Under the pieces are notes generated by a model. That model had not been told where the DNA came from. It did not search any database and saw only the letters and a list, made by a program, of their open reading frames with translations. From assembly GCA_001897035.1 (NCBI GenBank), contig MKRS01000610.1, forward strand, positions 1-6,191: DNA of 6,191 nt, in the 5' to 3' direction. Made by a program: the position numbers and the translations under genes. Positions 1 through 5,823 of the stretch are shown here, in pieces. Origin of the DNA: Bacteroidales bacterium 45-6 (lineage in GTDB: Bacteria; Bacteroidota; Bacteroidia; Bacteroidales; Dysgonomonadaceae). Numbering within the stretch: position 1 is the first letter of the stretch; each line of letters opens with the position of its first letter.

Positions 1-1
1 A

Positions 2-250
2 AGAGAGGATATAACAACGACAATAGAGGGGAAAACAGTACTCTCTGCTAAAGGTGAACTTTTTCTGCACAACTTAAATAAGGAATTAAGAAAGAGTGGT
101 TTATATAGATATGTTTCCTCTAGTATAGAAAACCGAATTGAAAAAATAGAAAAAGAAGAAATTTATATACCTTTGTCAACTGTTAAGAAAGAGAAGCTTT
201 TTAGTTTGTCACATGAAAATGTGAAGATTGACGAGTCGTCAATCGACTGA
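2..250 (+). CDS. C-terminal fragment (82 aa) of an unrecognised protein; possible retron partner gene
   Basis: The frame is open from the window edge to a TGA at 248-250; the start lies outside the window. In a region this AT-rich, 82 codons without a stop is unlikely by chance. The residues also look like real protein: a stretch EGKTVLSAKGELFLHNLNKE resembles the hairpin-plus-helix end of a winged-helix domain, followed by a highly charged helix (IENRIEKIEKEEIY) and a polar tail. I do not recognise the family, and the winged-helix idea is weak. The last 22 codons or so coincide with the a1 segment and msr hairpins of the retron ncRNA, so this DNA does two jobs or the tail of the gene is relaxed. 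Lying immediately upstream on the same strand, the gene could encode the retron effector, or be an unrelated neighbour. Confidence 0.6.
   Translation, partial: REDITTTIEGKTVLSAKGELFLHNLNKELRKSGLYRYVSSSIENRIEKIEKEEIYIPLSTVKKEKLFSLSHENVKIDESSID
168..175 (+). promoter_or_regulatory. Predicted Bacteroides-type -7 promoter box of the retron ncRNA
   Basis: TACCTTTG matches the Bacteroides -7 consensus TAnnTTTG exactly. Counting to +1 puts the transcript start at about 182-183, which is the first base of the a1 segment found independently by base pairing. No good TTTG is seen near -33; the nearest is TTG at 138-140, too far upstream. The box lies inside the coding region of the upstream gene. Confidence 0.55.
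183..203 (+). repeat. Retron a1 segment (left arm of the a1/a2 inverted repeat)
   Basis: It begins TTAAGAAAGAGAAGC and pairs with 382-403. In retrons the a1/a2 duplex brings the branching G next to the start of the template; here the duplex ends exactly at G204. At 21 pairs it is long for a retron a1/a2 stem. It lies within the coding region of the upstream gene. Confidence 0.85.
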
Positions 251-269
251 GAATTTCCTTTCAAGCCTG

Positions 270-323
270 GAAGTAAGATGCAAATTTTGCTTTCTGGAGA
301 AAGCGAAATTTGCATCTTACTTC
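270..323 (+). repeat. 26-bp msd inverted repeat (long hairpin)
   Basis: Arms 270-295 and 298-323 are complementary over 26 positions around a central GG. The only imperfection is one T-G wobble (position 288 with 305). No T-run follows it on either strand, so it is not an intrinsic terminator. Its place between the msr hairpins and the a2 segment fits the main msd stem, which would become the duplex hairpin of the msDNA. Confidence 0.85.
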
Positions 324-381
324 GACTGCGCAAGCTAAAGCTTGCTTGTCACAGATTACAAGTAATCTGAAGATAATTTAG

Positions 382-403
382 TAAAAAGCTTTTCTTATCT
401 TAA
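382..403 (+). repeat. Retron a2 segment (right arm of the a1/a2 inverted repeat)
   Basis: It pairs with 183-203, with A397 unpaired, and ends 12 nt before the ATG of the reverse transcriptase. Position 381 is the first unpaired template base beside the duplex and the likely start of cDNA synthesis. Confidence 0.85.
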
Positions 404-415
404 CAATATAATATT

Positions 416-1471
416 ATGATAGACTTTAAAATATATAAACAAAATTTCTCTACTGAAGCAGAACGATTAGGTTTATCAAATGAAGTAATAGAGCTTCTTC
501 TTAATTACGCTCAAAGTTTAAACTCTCATAATTTCCCTATTATATATGATCAATCTCATTTTTCTAAATTAGTGGGATATCGTTATGGATATATTCTATG
601 CATATGTAATTCTCCAGATGTATTTTATAAAGAATGGAAAATAACTAAAAGAAATGGCAAGTTACGCACTATACATGAGCCTTTGCCTAGCTTAAAAGAA
701 ATTCAGAACTGGATATTAAAAGAAATACTGAACACTGCTGTTAATGAATTTGTTTCTCCTGTAGCTAAGGCATATACTCCTGACAGAAATATAAGGGATA
801 ATGCACGATTTCATAAAAATAAAAAAATTGTTGTTTGCTTAGATATTGTTGATTTCTTTGGCACTGTAACATATAAGCAAGTCTATTCTATTTTTAGACA
901 ATTTGGGTATAACAAATCTATTGCAACATTGTTAAGTAATTTGTGTATTTTGGAAGGAAGCTTACCTCAAGGAGCTCCAACAAGCCCGATGCTTTCAAAT
1001 CTCATATTTTATCATATTGATACTGCTATATTTAAATTCTGTAAAGAACGAAAAATAATGTATACAAGGTATGCTGACGATCTATCTTTCTCTGGGGATT
1101 TTAATGTCGGTTTATTAATATCTTATATTTCAAATTTATTATCCTATCATGGATTCTCTATAAATGAGAAAAAGACCAAAGTCCTCTCACGGGGAAGATC
1201 TCAACAAATAACAGGTATTGTTGTTAATGAAAAAATTCAAGTTTCTCGTCGATATAGGAAGCGAATCCGCCAAGAAATATATCATATAATTAAATATGGA
1301 TTAGAAAATCACTTAAAAAAAATAGCATATCCTAAATCTTCTATCCAATATTTACATCATTTAATGGGTAAAATAAACTTTGTCTTATTGATAAATAAGA
1401 GCGACAATGAAGCGATTCGATATATGGAGTATTTAAAAAGTATATATAATTCATACAAAACATTGATTTAA
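416..1471 (+). CDS. Retron reverse transcriptase (351 aa)
   Basis: RNA-dependent DNA polymerase expected to extend the 2'-OH of the branching G in the upstream ncRNA and make msDNA. Retron hallmarks seen: NAxxH as NARFH at 129-133, motif A LDIVDFF with D143, QGAPTSP at 185-191, YADD at 219-222 with the two metal-binding aspartates, and the region Y motif as ITGIVVN at 265-271 (normally VTG). The N-terminal stretch with PIIYDQSHFSKLVGY (41-55) and EPLPSLKEIQNWIL (88-101) is typical of retron RTs. The protein ends soon after the thumb segment (HHLMGKINFV, 314-323), leaving no room for a fused effector domain. No maturase or endonuclease domain is present, so a group II intron RT is excluded. 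The ATG at 416 is the first start in the frame and lies 12 nt after a2, so ncRNA and RT are probably on one transcript. All catalytic residues are intact. Confidence 0.95.
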   Translation: MIDFKIYKQNFSTEAERLGLSNEVIELLLNYAQSLNSHNFPIIYDQSHFSKLVGYRYGYILCICNSPDVFYKEWKITKRNGKLRTIHEPLPSLKEIQNWILKEILNTAVNEFVSPVAKAYTPDRNIRDNARFHKNKKIVVCLDIVDFFGTVTYKQVYSIFRQFGYNKSIATLLSNLCILEGSLPQGAPTSPMLSNLIFYHIDTAIFKFCKERKIMYTRYADDLSFSGDFNVGLLISYISNLLSYHGFSINEKKTKVLSRGRSQQITGIVVNEKIQVSRRYRKRIRQEIYHIIKYGLENHLKKIAYPKSSIQYLHHLMGKINFVLLINKSDNEAIRYMEYLKSIYNSYKTLI

Positions 1472-1528
1472 ATTATACTTTTAGCCTCAAGCAAGATCTT
1501 TTAGTTCTCTTCTTTGTAGTATAATTTA
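1469..1528. terminator. Possible bidirectional terminator between convergent genes
   Basis: TAAATTATACT (1469-1479) and AGTATAATTTA (1518-1528) form an 11-bp perfect inverted repeat. It spans the stop of the reverse transcriptase and the stop of the opposing NA37 gene. The 38-nt interior contains the palindrome AAGATCTT (1493-1500). The stem is AT-rich with a long loop, so termination is only a positional guess. Confidence 0.3.
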
Positions 1529-2544
1529 TAAAAATTCATTTTTTTTTCTTGATCAAATCCTTGCTCAATAAATTCTTCCCCTCCATGAATTTTTATATCA
1601 AAATTTTTATCTAATTTAATAGTAGACATTTTCCCTTTAGCTCTTTTCTTCAAGGCTTGTTCAGATATTACAAATGACTCCTTAAGTATAATATCTCTTT
1701 CTTGAATATAAGAATCTTTATATTTCTCGAAACTTTGAATAACATTAGGGTCGGAAAAAACTTCTTCTGTAAACTCTTTGATATTAAAGCTTGCATTATT
1801 CTTTAAAGCATTAATCCCTTTGTTTAAGAATAAAGCTTGATCAATCTTAGATACTTCAAATTCATTTGGCAATTCCTTATTTATATAATTCTTCAATAAT
1901 GATATAACTTTCTGTGTATCATGATATTCATCTTGTCTAGGTTTAACCCGAAGAAAATCATCAGTCCAATACTTTGCTTCAACACCTTTATTAATATTAT
2001 CAACAATAGTAACAAGATAACCAGCATCTTTTTCAATATTAAAAATAACACATCCTTTATCTAACTTATTAATATTGATACCTTTTTCACTTTCTATTTC
2101 AAAATTGCTGCCAGAAGAAAACACTTTCAAAAAAGTATCTTTATTTTCAGACTTAAAGAGCCCAATAGCATCAACATTTTCATTATTAATTCTACAATTT
2201 CTAAAATGTACTATGTAACATTCTCCATTTTTTATTTTAGGATGTATACTCCTTTCATATAGATGTTTAACTATATTGATTGATTGATTGAAAAACGAAG
2301 TAGGGGTTTGAAATATTTCAGAAACAAAAGAATATATTTCATTTAAAGACAAATCAGTTTCATGGTATAAATTGTAATATTCTTCTGATTTAAACGGAGT
2401 GACGAAATAATGCAATAATAAACTTTTAATTTCATCACTTGGCGCAATCGATGATTTTGAGAACTTACAAATGTCATCATTGGTTTTATTCCCTACACTA
2501 TGAATTATAAGTTGAGATATTTCAGATGCGGAAAAATCTATCAT
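1501..2544 (-). CDS. Nucleoid-associated protein, NA37 family, Bacteroidota type (347 aa)
   Basis: Last gene of the three-gene operon. The pattern (IDFSASEISQLIIHSVGNK at 2-20, LLLHYFVTPFKSEEYY at 42-57, HLYERSIHPKIKNGE at 94-108, DAIGLFKSENKDTFLKV at 125-141, AGYLVTIVDN at 174-183, KYWTDDFL at 191-198) is what I recall of the roughly 340-aa nucleoid-associated protein common in Bacteroidota and assigned to NA37 (NdpA/YejK). Family members bind the nucleoid; the E. coli homologue YejK is reported to interact with type II topoisomerases. The role here is unknown. The start is fixed by a TAATG overlap with the stop of the membrane-protein gene, which suggests translational coupling. No signal peptide or membrane segment is seen. 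It differs strongly from the NA37 protein encoded first in the operon, so the two are not a recent duplication. The coding strand contains a short four-unit tetranucleotide tract (2275-2290), frame intact. Confidence 0.8.
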   Translation of the reverse strand: MIDFSASEISQLIIHSVGNKTNDDICKFSKSSIAPSDEIKSLLLHYFVTPFKSEEYYNLYHETDLSLNEIYSFVSEIFQTPTSFFNQSINIVKHLYERSIHPKIKNGECYIVHFRNCRINNENVDAIGLFKSENKDTFLKVFSSGSNFEIESEKGININKLDKGCVIFNIEKDAGYLVTIVDNINKGVEAKYWTDDFLRVKPRQDEYHDTQKVISLLKNYINKELPNEFEVSKIDQALFLNKGINALKNNASFNIKEFTEEVFSDPNVIQSFEKYKDSYIQERDIILKESFVISEQALKKRAKGKMSTIKLDKNFDIKIHGGEEFIEQGFDQEKKMNFYKLYYKEEN

Positions 2545-3734
2545 TATATAATTATTTTAAATATAATACTGACTAAAGTGAATCCTGCTAAAATATAAGA
2601 CAAGATGCTAAACCCTATTAAGCATAGCCAAAGTATAAGTAATCCTATTGGTATCATCCAAAGAATTACTTCAACAACAAATAGTCTATCTTGTTGTTTT
2701 TTTAACTCTAACTCGACTAAGCTAAACTTACTTGATATTATTTCGACATTATTGTTCTTAAAAGTTTCTTTATATGAGTCAATGTTACCATTGATAAAAT
2801 CCAAGGAACTCTTTTGATTATTAATGAATTGTTGAATTATAATTGCAAAAATAAATAGACTGATAATGGTTACGACATTCTTTATAGTAAATAAGTCACT
2901 ATCGTAATTAAAGGTAGCACATGCAAGAACAAAAACTGTTGGGATTGCAATTAATTTCGTTTGTGCTTCATTTATTATTGACTGAATTTTTTGTGTATAT
3001 TCTAAAGCTTTTGAATCTAGCTCAATTTTTAATTTATTGTAGGAAAAATCTCTTAAATAAAATTGATATGCATCATTACATTTTTGATAAAATTCAGAGA
3101 AATGAGACAGTAAATATTTGAAACGCTGATTCTCTCTCTGTAAAGAAAGGAAGTCGATTAGTTCGTTTATATATAGAAGTTGCTTTTCATTACTTTCACC
3201 TCCAAAGACTTCAGATACAAAATTTAATTTGTTTAAATCAATATCCTTTAGTTGAGTAATATCTTTAATGCTATATTCAAAAGTGACAAAAAGAGATTTA
3301 TCTTCTCTGAATATTATCATGTTTTTTATATCAACATCATCATATGTATGTCTGGCAATATTTTCTAAAGAACTTATTAAATTAGTTATTGCAATATATT
3401 TTGAAATAGATACATTGTTTCCCGAAAGACTGGAATATTCAAGATCGAATATGTAATAAGCTCCATCTGGCTGCTTATATCTATTTTGGGATAAAAAATT
3501 ATTAAAGGAATAATAAAACCCCACCTTAGATAATCCATATATAGACAAATTCAAGTCAATAATTTCATTATCATTTAGGTCATTGAGATATACTATATCC
3601 TCAAAACAATCATTGTTATATAAGAATTCTAAGCATTCCTTATCTGTAATTTTATATTTTGCACAAAATAATGCTCCTGACTTTAGAGAATGGCTTTGGC
3701 TCTGATTTATGATAGAAACAATATGGGATAACAT
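2544..3734 (-). CDS. Unrecognised protein with four C-terminal membrane segments (396 aa)
   Basis: I do not recognise the family. Residues 1 to about 255 are soluble, without a signal peptide, so the N-terminal part is probably cytoplasmic. Two pairs of hydrophobic segments follow: about 261-275 and 284-303, then about 352-374 and 377-395. Between the pairs lies a polar, probably coiled-coil stretch (305-350, with VELELKKQQDR at 340-350), and another helical charged stretch precedes the first pair (228-260). Two membrane hairpins with the bulk of the protein in the cytoplasm is a layout seen in membrane-acting effectors, but that is only an analogy. The gene is joined to both neighbours by TAATG overlaps (A3734 and A2544 shared), so it should be made together with the two NA37 proteins. 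It ends in a very hydrophobic tail (IIFKIII) with no room for a C-terminal soluble domain. Confidence 0.85.
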   Translation of the reverse strand: MLSHIVSIINQSQSHSLKSGALFCAKYKITDKECLEFLYNNDCFEDIVYLNDLNDNEIIDLNLSIYGLSKVGFYYSFNNFLSQNRYKQPDGAYYIFDLEYSSLSGNNVSISKYIAITNLISSLENIARHTYDDVDIKNMIIFREDKSLFVTFEYSIKDITQLKDIDLNKLNFVSEVFGGESNEKQLLYINELIDFLSLQRENQRFKYLLSHFSEFYQKCNDAYQFYLRDFSYNKLKIELDSKALEYTQKIQSIINEAQTKLIAIPTVFVLACATFNYDSDLFTIKNVVTIISLFIFAIIIQQFINNQKSSLDFINGNIDSYKETFKNNNVEIISSKFSLVELELKKQQDRLFVVEVILWMIPIGLLILWLCLIGFSILSYILAGFTLVSIIFKIII

Positions 3735-4771
3735 TATCTCTCTAATTCCTTAATTAAGTTTGTAGGCAAGTTCTTAAATGTTAATTGTTTTTTACTTTTA
3801 TCATAAAAAACATCTTTTCCTAGTAAATTATTATCAAAGCCAACTGTAATATCATTGTCTTTATAATATATATATCGTAATTTTTTTAGTTGGGGTTTAT
3901 CACCACTTATTATAGGGTTTACACCATATTCTTCATTGCAGGCAAATTCCTCGAATTCAGCTGGACTGTCTGGGTTAAGAATTGCAGATATTGTTGAAAG
4001 TAATATTTCTTTATTATTCTTCATACAACCATCACAATACTCAAAAACTTCATTTCTTTTTTTAAGAGTATCCTTGTGATTATATCCTTTCTCTTTACAG
4101 TAACTATTAAAAGCGATAATAAGTCTTTTTGTTGATTCTGTATTCGTCGTTTTATCTGCACAATCAATAAAAGACATAAAATAATAGCTTACGTCTTTGA
4201 TTCCTTTTGCAAAAGATAGGTATGTTTTGCTCTCTTTGTCTAATTCGGATTCGATTTTTTGCCATTTTGTTATATTTATCTGGCATGCAACATCAACTTT
4301 ACTTAAATCAATATTTTTAATATCTTGAATTGTTAGATCAGCTTCGCTTACCATGTACCCATCTTTGTTATTAATCGTTAGAACTAGTAGGTATTCACTA
4401 TTGTTTTCTGAATTAAGATAATGGGCAAAAATAATAAAACCTCCTGTCGCTGGAGCAGATGTAGAAAGTACCCGTTCATAATGAGCTACAGCTTTTCTTG
4501 AAAAAGATAAGAAATCGTCTTCTAAAAGATAATTTTCTAACAAATTCTTAAAAGTTGGATCAATATCACCAAAGATCCCATATATCGGGGATTTTTGACC
4601 ATAAGCTTTATTGATTCGTCCTACAAACTGTTTTTCTTTTTTACTTGTCTTGATTAAAGATTTTGCTTCTTTCAAGGCTGTGTCTCTTTCTCCAGCTGTT
4701 TTTATCACTTGATGAATTACAAAACCTCTCAGTGTGATGTTATGTCCAATCTCTTTCAATGTTTTAGCCAT
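3734..4771 (-). CDS. NdpA/YejK-like nucleoid-associated protein, NA37 family (345 aa)
   Basis: First gene of the operon. It follows E. coli YejK (about 335 aa) along its length: FVIHQVIK (17-24), GRINKAYGQKSPIYGIF (51-67), DDFLSFSRKAVAHYERVL (85-102), GGFIIFAHY (110-118), EYLLVLTINNKDGY (126-139), IDLSKVDVACQINITKW (154-170), TYLSFAKGIKDVSYYFMSFI (183-202), FEEFACNEEYGV (273-284) and a C-terminal VGFDNNLLGKDVFYD (310-324) with ITV before it. YejK is a nucleoid protein reported to interact with type II topoisomerases. I chose the ATG at 4771 (MAKTLKE). A longer frame to 4846 would start at TTG, add 25 residues with no counterpart in the family, and lie upstream of the predicted promoter box. 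The stop overlaps the next ATG by one base (TAATG). The gene is AT-rich compared with the mobilization genes upstream. Confidence 0.9.
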   Translation of the reverse strand: MAKTLKEIGHNITLRGFVIHQVIKTAGERDTALKEAKSLIKTSKKEKQFVGRINKAYGQKSPIYGIFGDIDPTFKNLLENYLLEDDFLSFSRKAVAHYERVLSTSAPATGGFIIFAHYLNSENNSEYLLVLTINNKDGYMVSEADLTIQDIKNIDLSKVDVACQINITKWQKIESELDKESKTYLSFAKGIKDVSYYFMSFIDCADKTTNTESTKRLIIAFNSYCKEKGYNHKDTLKKRNEVFEYCDGCMKNNKEILLSTISAILNPDSPAEFEEFACNEEYGVNPIISGDKPQLKKLRYIYYKDNDITVGFDNNLLGKDVFYDKSKKQLTFKNLPTNLIKELER

Positions 4772-4827
4772 GGCGATAAGTTTAAATCGATATTTTCTTA
4801 TATGATGGTTTAAGAAAATAAGAAAAA

Positions 4828-4854
4828 CAAATATATTGAATTTCAACGTACAAG
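4828..4854 (-). promoter_or_regulatory. Predicted Bacteroides-type promoter of the NA37 - membrane protein - NA37 operon
   Basis: On the minus strand TATATTTG (4835 to 4828) matches the -7 consensus TAnnTTTG exactly. CTTG (4854 to 4851) is a partial -33 element, but the 15-nt gap is shorter than usual. Transcription would start near 4821, leaving about 50 nt of leader before the ATG at 4771. Confidence 0.45.
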
Positions 4855-4957
4855 TATTATAAAAAAATGATTTTTATACTGTATTTGTTGTGAAATTATT
4901 TTGCTTGGTCTCTTTTTATAATTAAGACATATATTCAACTATATTTCAAAAATATCC

Positions 4958-4973
4958 CAATCTTTATGGATTG
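4958..4973 (-). terminator. Weak hairpin downstream of the relaxase gene, possible terminator
   Basis: CAATC (4958-4962) and GATTG (4969-4973) form a 5-bp stem with a 6-nt loop. On the minus strand it is followed within a few bases by GGATATTTTTG. The stem is short, so read-through into the NA37 operon is quite possible. Confidence 0.25.
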
Positions 4974-5003
4974 TATACAAATTTATCGTTAAAATGTAAT
5001 AAG

Positions 5004-5798
5004 TTACCTTTTCAATCCCCTACTTAGCATCTTTTCCTTTACTTCCTTCCGCTGATTGACTGATTGACTTACTGAGTTCATGTCTTCATGTTGTAATGAA
5101 TTAGTTAGTTCACTCATTCGTTCCTGAATCTTGATTTGTTCTGCAATAGTCCCATTCTTCATCGTATTATAATATTCAAAGCTCTCATCTAATGGTCTGT
5201 TATAATTAAAAAGCTTATCAAATTTCTGCTCTGCCTGTTGGAATAAATTCTTTCTATCAAAACCGCCTGTTATAACGCCTTTCTTTGTATTGCGATGGTT
5301 AGTTAATGGTGAAAGCTTAATTTTATTGGTTTGGTCTTTACGGCTGACAATAATATGACAGTGTATATTCCCTTCGGTCTTCTCTGATCTATCCCTATCG
5401 AAATGTACCTTTCCGTAGAATTTAATATCCTTTGCCGATAGTCCTTTATTGAAATTCTTGGCATATTCAGGAATAAAAATTTCCCGAATATATCTTCTCA
5501 TGGCTTTGCCTTGCTCTTCCTCTGTTGTTCCCATGGCTTTGAGTTCTTTTTCCGATGGACTGATATGAATAGCATAAAACTTAGCATCTGTTTTTAGAAG
5601 TTGGGCTTTGTTATTGTCGATGTCTTTTACGACTTGCGATTTATATAGATTCTCTTCTGTCAGATTGAAAAAGCCCTCGGTATAAATGCCTTTCTCCATA
5701 CGTTCTAAGTCTTCGTGTTCGAGGTAATTTCCTAGTCGTCTACAGCTACCGGCATTATTATATACTCCGTTCGATGGTGGTGGGAAATCTATATTCAT
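5004..5798 (-). CDS. Relaxase-like mobilization protein, BtgB / DUF5712 type (264 aa)
   Basis: Likely the DNA-nicking mobilization protein that cuts at oriT for conjugal transfer using another element's machinery. The histidine motif of HUH relaxases is visible: VHFDRDRSEK (131-140) and GNIHCHIIVSRKD (143-155), with H146 and H148 as the HxH pair and H132/D134 as upstream partners. A conserved FYAIHISPSEKELK (74-87) precedes it. The catalytic tyrosine is probably among Y13 and Y25 near the N-terminus (VYNNAGSCRRLGNYLEHED); which one cannot be decided. The N-terminus MNIDFPPPSNGVYNNAGS agrees with what I recall of Bacteroides mobilization proteins annotated as DUF5712. The C-terminal part (205-264) is helical and charged. 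It lies 25 nt downstream of the BtgA-family gene, as in the btgA-btgB pair of pBFTM10. Base composition is less AT-rich than the NA37 operon. Confidence 0.85.
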   Translation of the reverse strand: MNIDFPPPSNGVYNNAGSCRRLGNYLEHEDLERMEKGIYTEGFFNLTEENLYKSQVVKDIDNNKAQLLKTDAKFYAIHISPSEKELKAMGTTEEEQGKAMRRYIREIFIPEYAKNFNKGLSAKDIKFYGKVHFDRDRSEKTEGNIHCHIIVSRKDQTNKIKLSPLTNHRNTKKGVITGGFDRKNLFQQAEQKFDKLFNYNRPLDESFEYYNTMKNGTIAEQIKIQERMSELTNSLQHEDMNSVSQSVNQRKEVKEKMLSRGLKR

Positions 5799-5823
5799 TT
5801 TTGTTTATTGTTTGTGTGTGATG

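Larger units (their letters stand above)
183..403 (+). ncRNA. Retron msr-msd noncoding RNA (template for msDNA)
   Basis: This is the RNA that a retron reverse transcriptase would partly copy into branched msDNA. The ends come from pairing: 183-203 (a1) pairs with 382-403 (a2) through 20 Watson-Crick pairs and one G-U pair (193 with 392), with A397 bulged. The first base after a1 is G204 in the context TTTTTAG, the natural candidate for the branching guanosine. The msr part has two adjacent hairpins: 209-224 (TCACAT, GAAA loop, ATGTGA) and 226-244 (GATTGAC, GAGTC loop, GTCAATC). The msd part has a 26-bp hairpin at 270-323 and smaller hairpins at 330-345 (GCAAGC/GCTTGC, TAAA loop) and 352-369 (CAGATTA/TAATCTG, CAAG loop). 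Copying should start near 381 and run back towards about 260-270, giving roughly 110 nt of DNA; the exact ends cannot be read from sequence. The order ncRNA then RT is the usual retron layout. Confidence 0.88.
4772..5003. other. AT-rich intergenic region between the mobilization genes and the NA37 operon
   Basis: 232 bases with no convincing gene. It holds a likely promoter for the NA37 operon (4828-4854), a weak hairpin that could terminate the mobilization transcript (4958-4973), and a perfect 10-bp palindrome TTGTATACAA (4971-4980). I see no RNA gene and no clear att site or oriT in it. Confidence 0.5.

Noticed and set aside
270..323. Long hairpin as an intrinsic terminator of the upstream gene
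   Set aside because: No T-run follows on either strand, and its position inside the a1/a2 duplex fits an msd stem better.
416..1471. RT as group II intron maturase, diversity-generating retroelement or Abi-type RT
   Set aside because: There is no maturase or HNH domain and I saw no template/variable repeat. NARFH and ITGIVVN together with the paired ncRNA are retron-specific.
2275..2290. (ATTG)4 tetranucleotide tract in the second NA37 gene, possible phase-variation site
   Set aside because: Only four units, frame intact, and in the middle of a gene; too short to claim slippage.
2605..3456. Short open frames on the + strand opposite the membrane-protein gene (2605-2817, 2921-3121, 3268-3456)
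   Set aside because: They lie antisense to a well-supported gene and look like random translations with no recognisable features.
4772..4846. Longer form of the NdpA-like protein starting at TTG 4846 (25 extra hydrophobic residues resembling a signal peptide)
   Set aside because: The TTG start lies upstream of the predicted -7 box, the extra residues have no counterpart in the family, and the family is cytoplasmic. ATG 4771 gives the expected length.
5053..5068. Tandem 8-bp repeat TGATTGAC near the end of the relaxase-like gene
   Set aside because: Two copies only, within a low-complexity SVSQSVNQ coding stretch; no sign of an iteron array.
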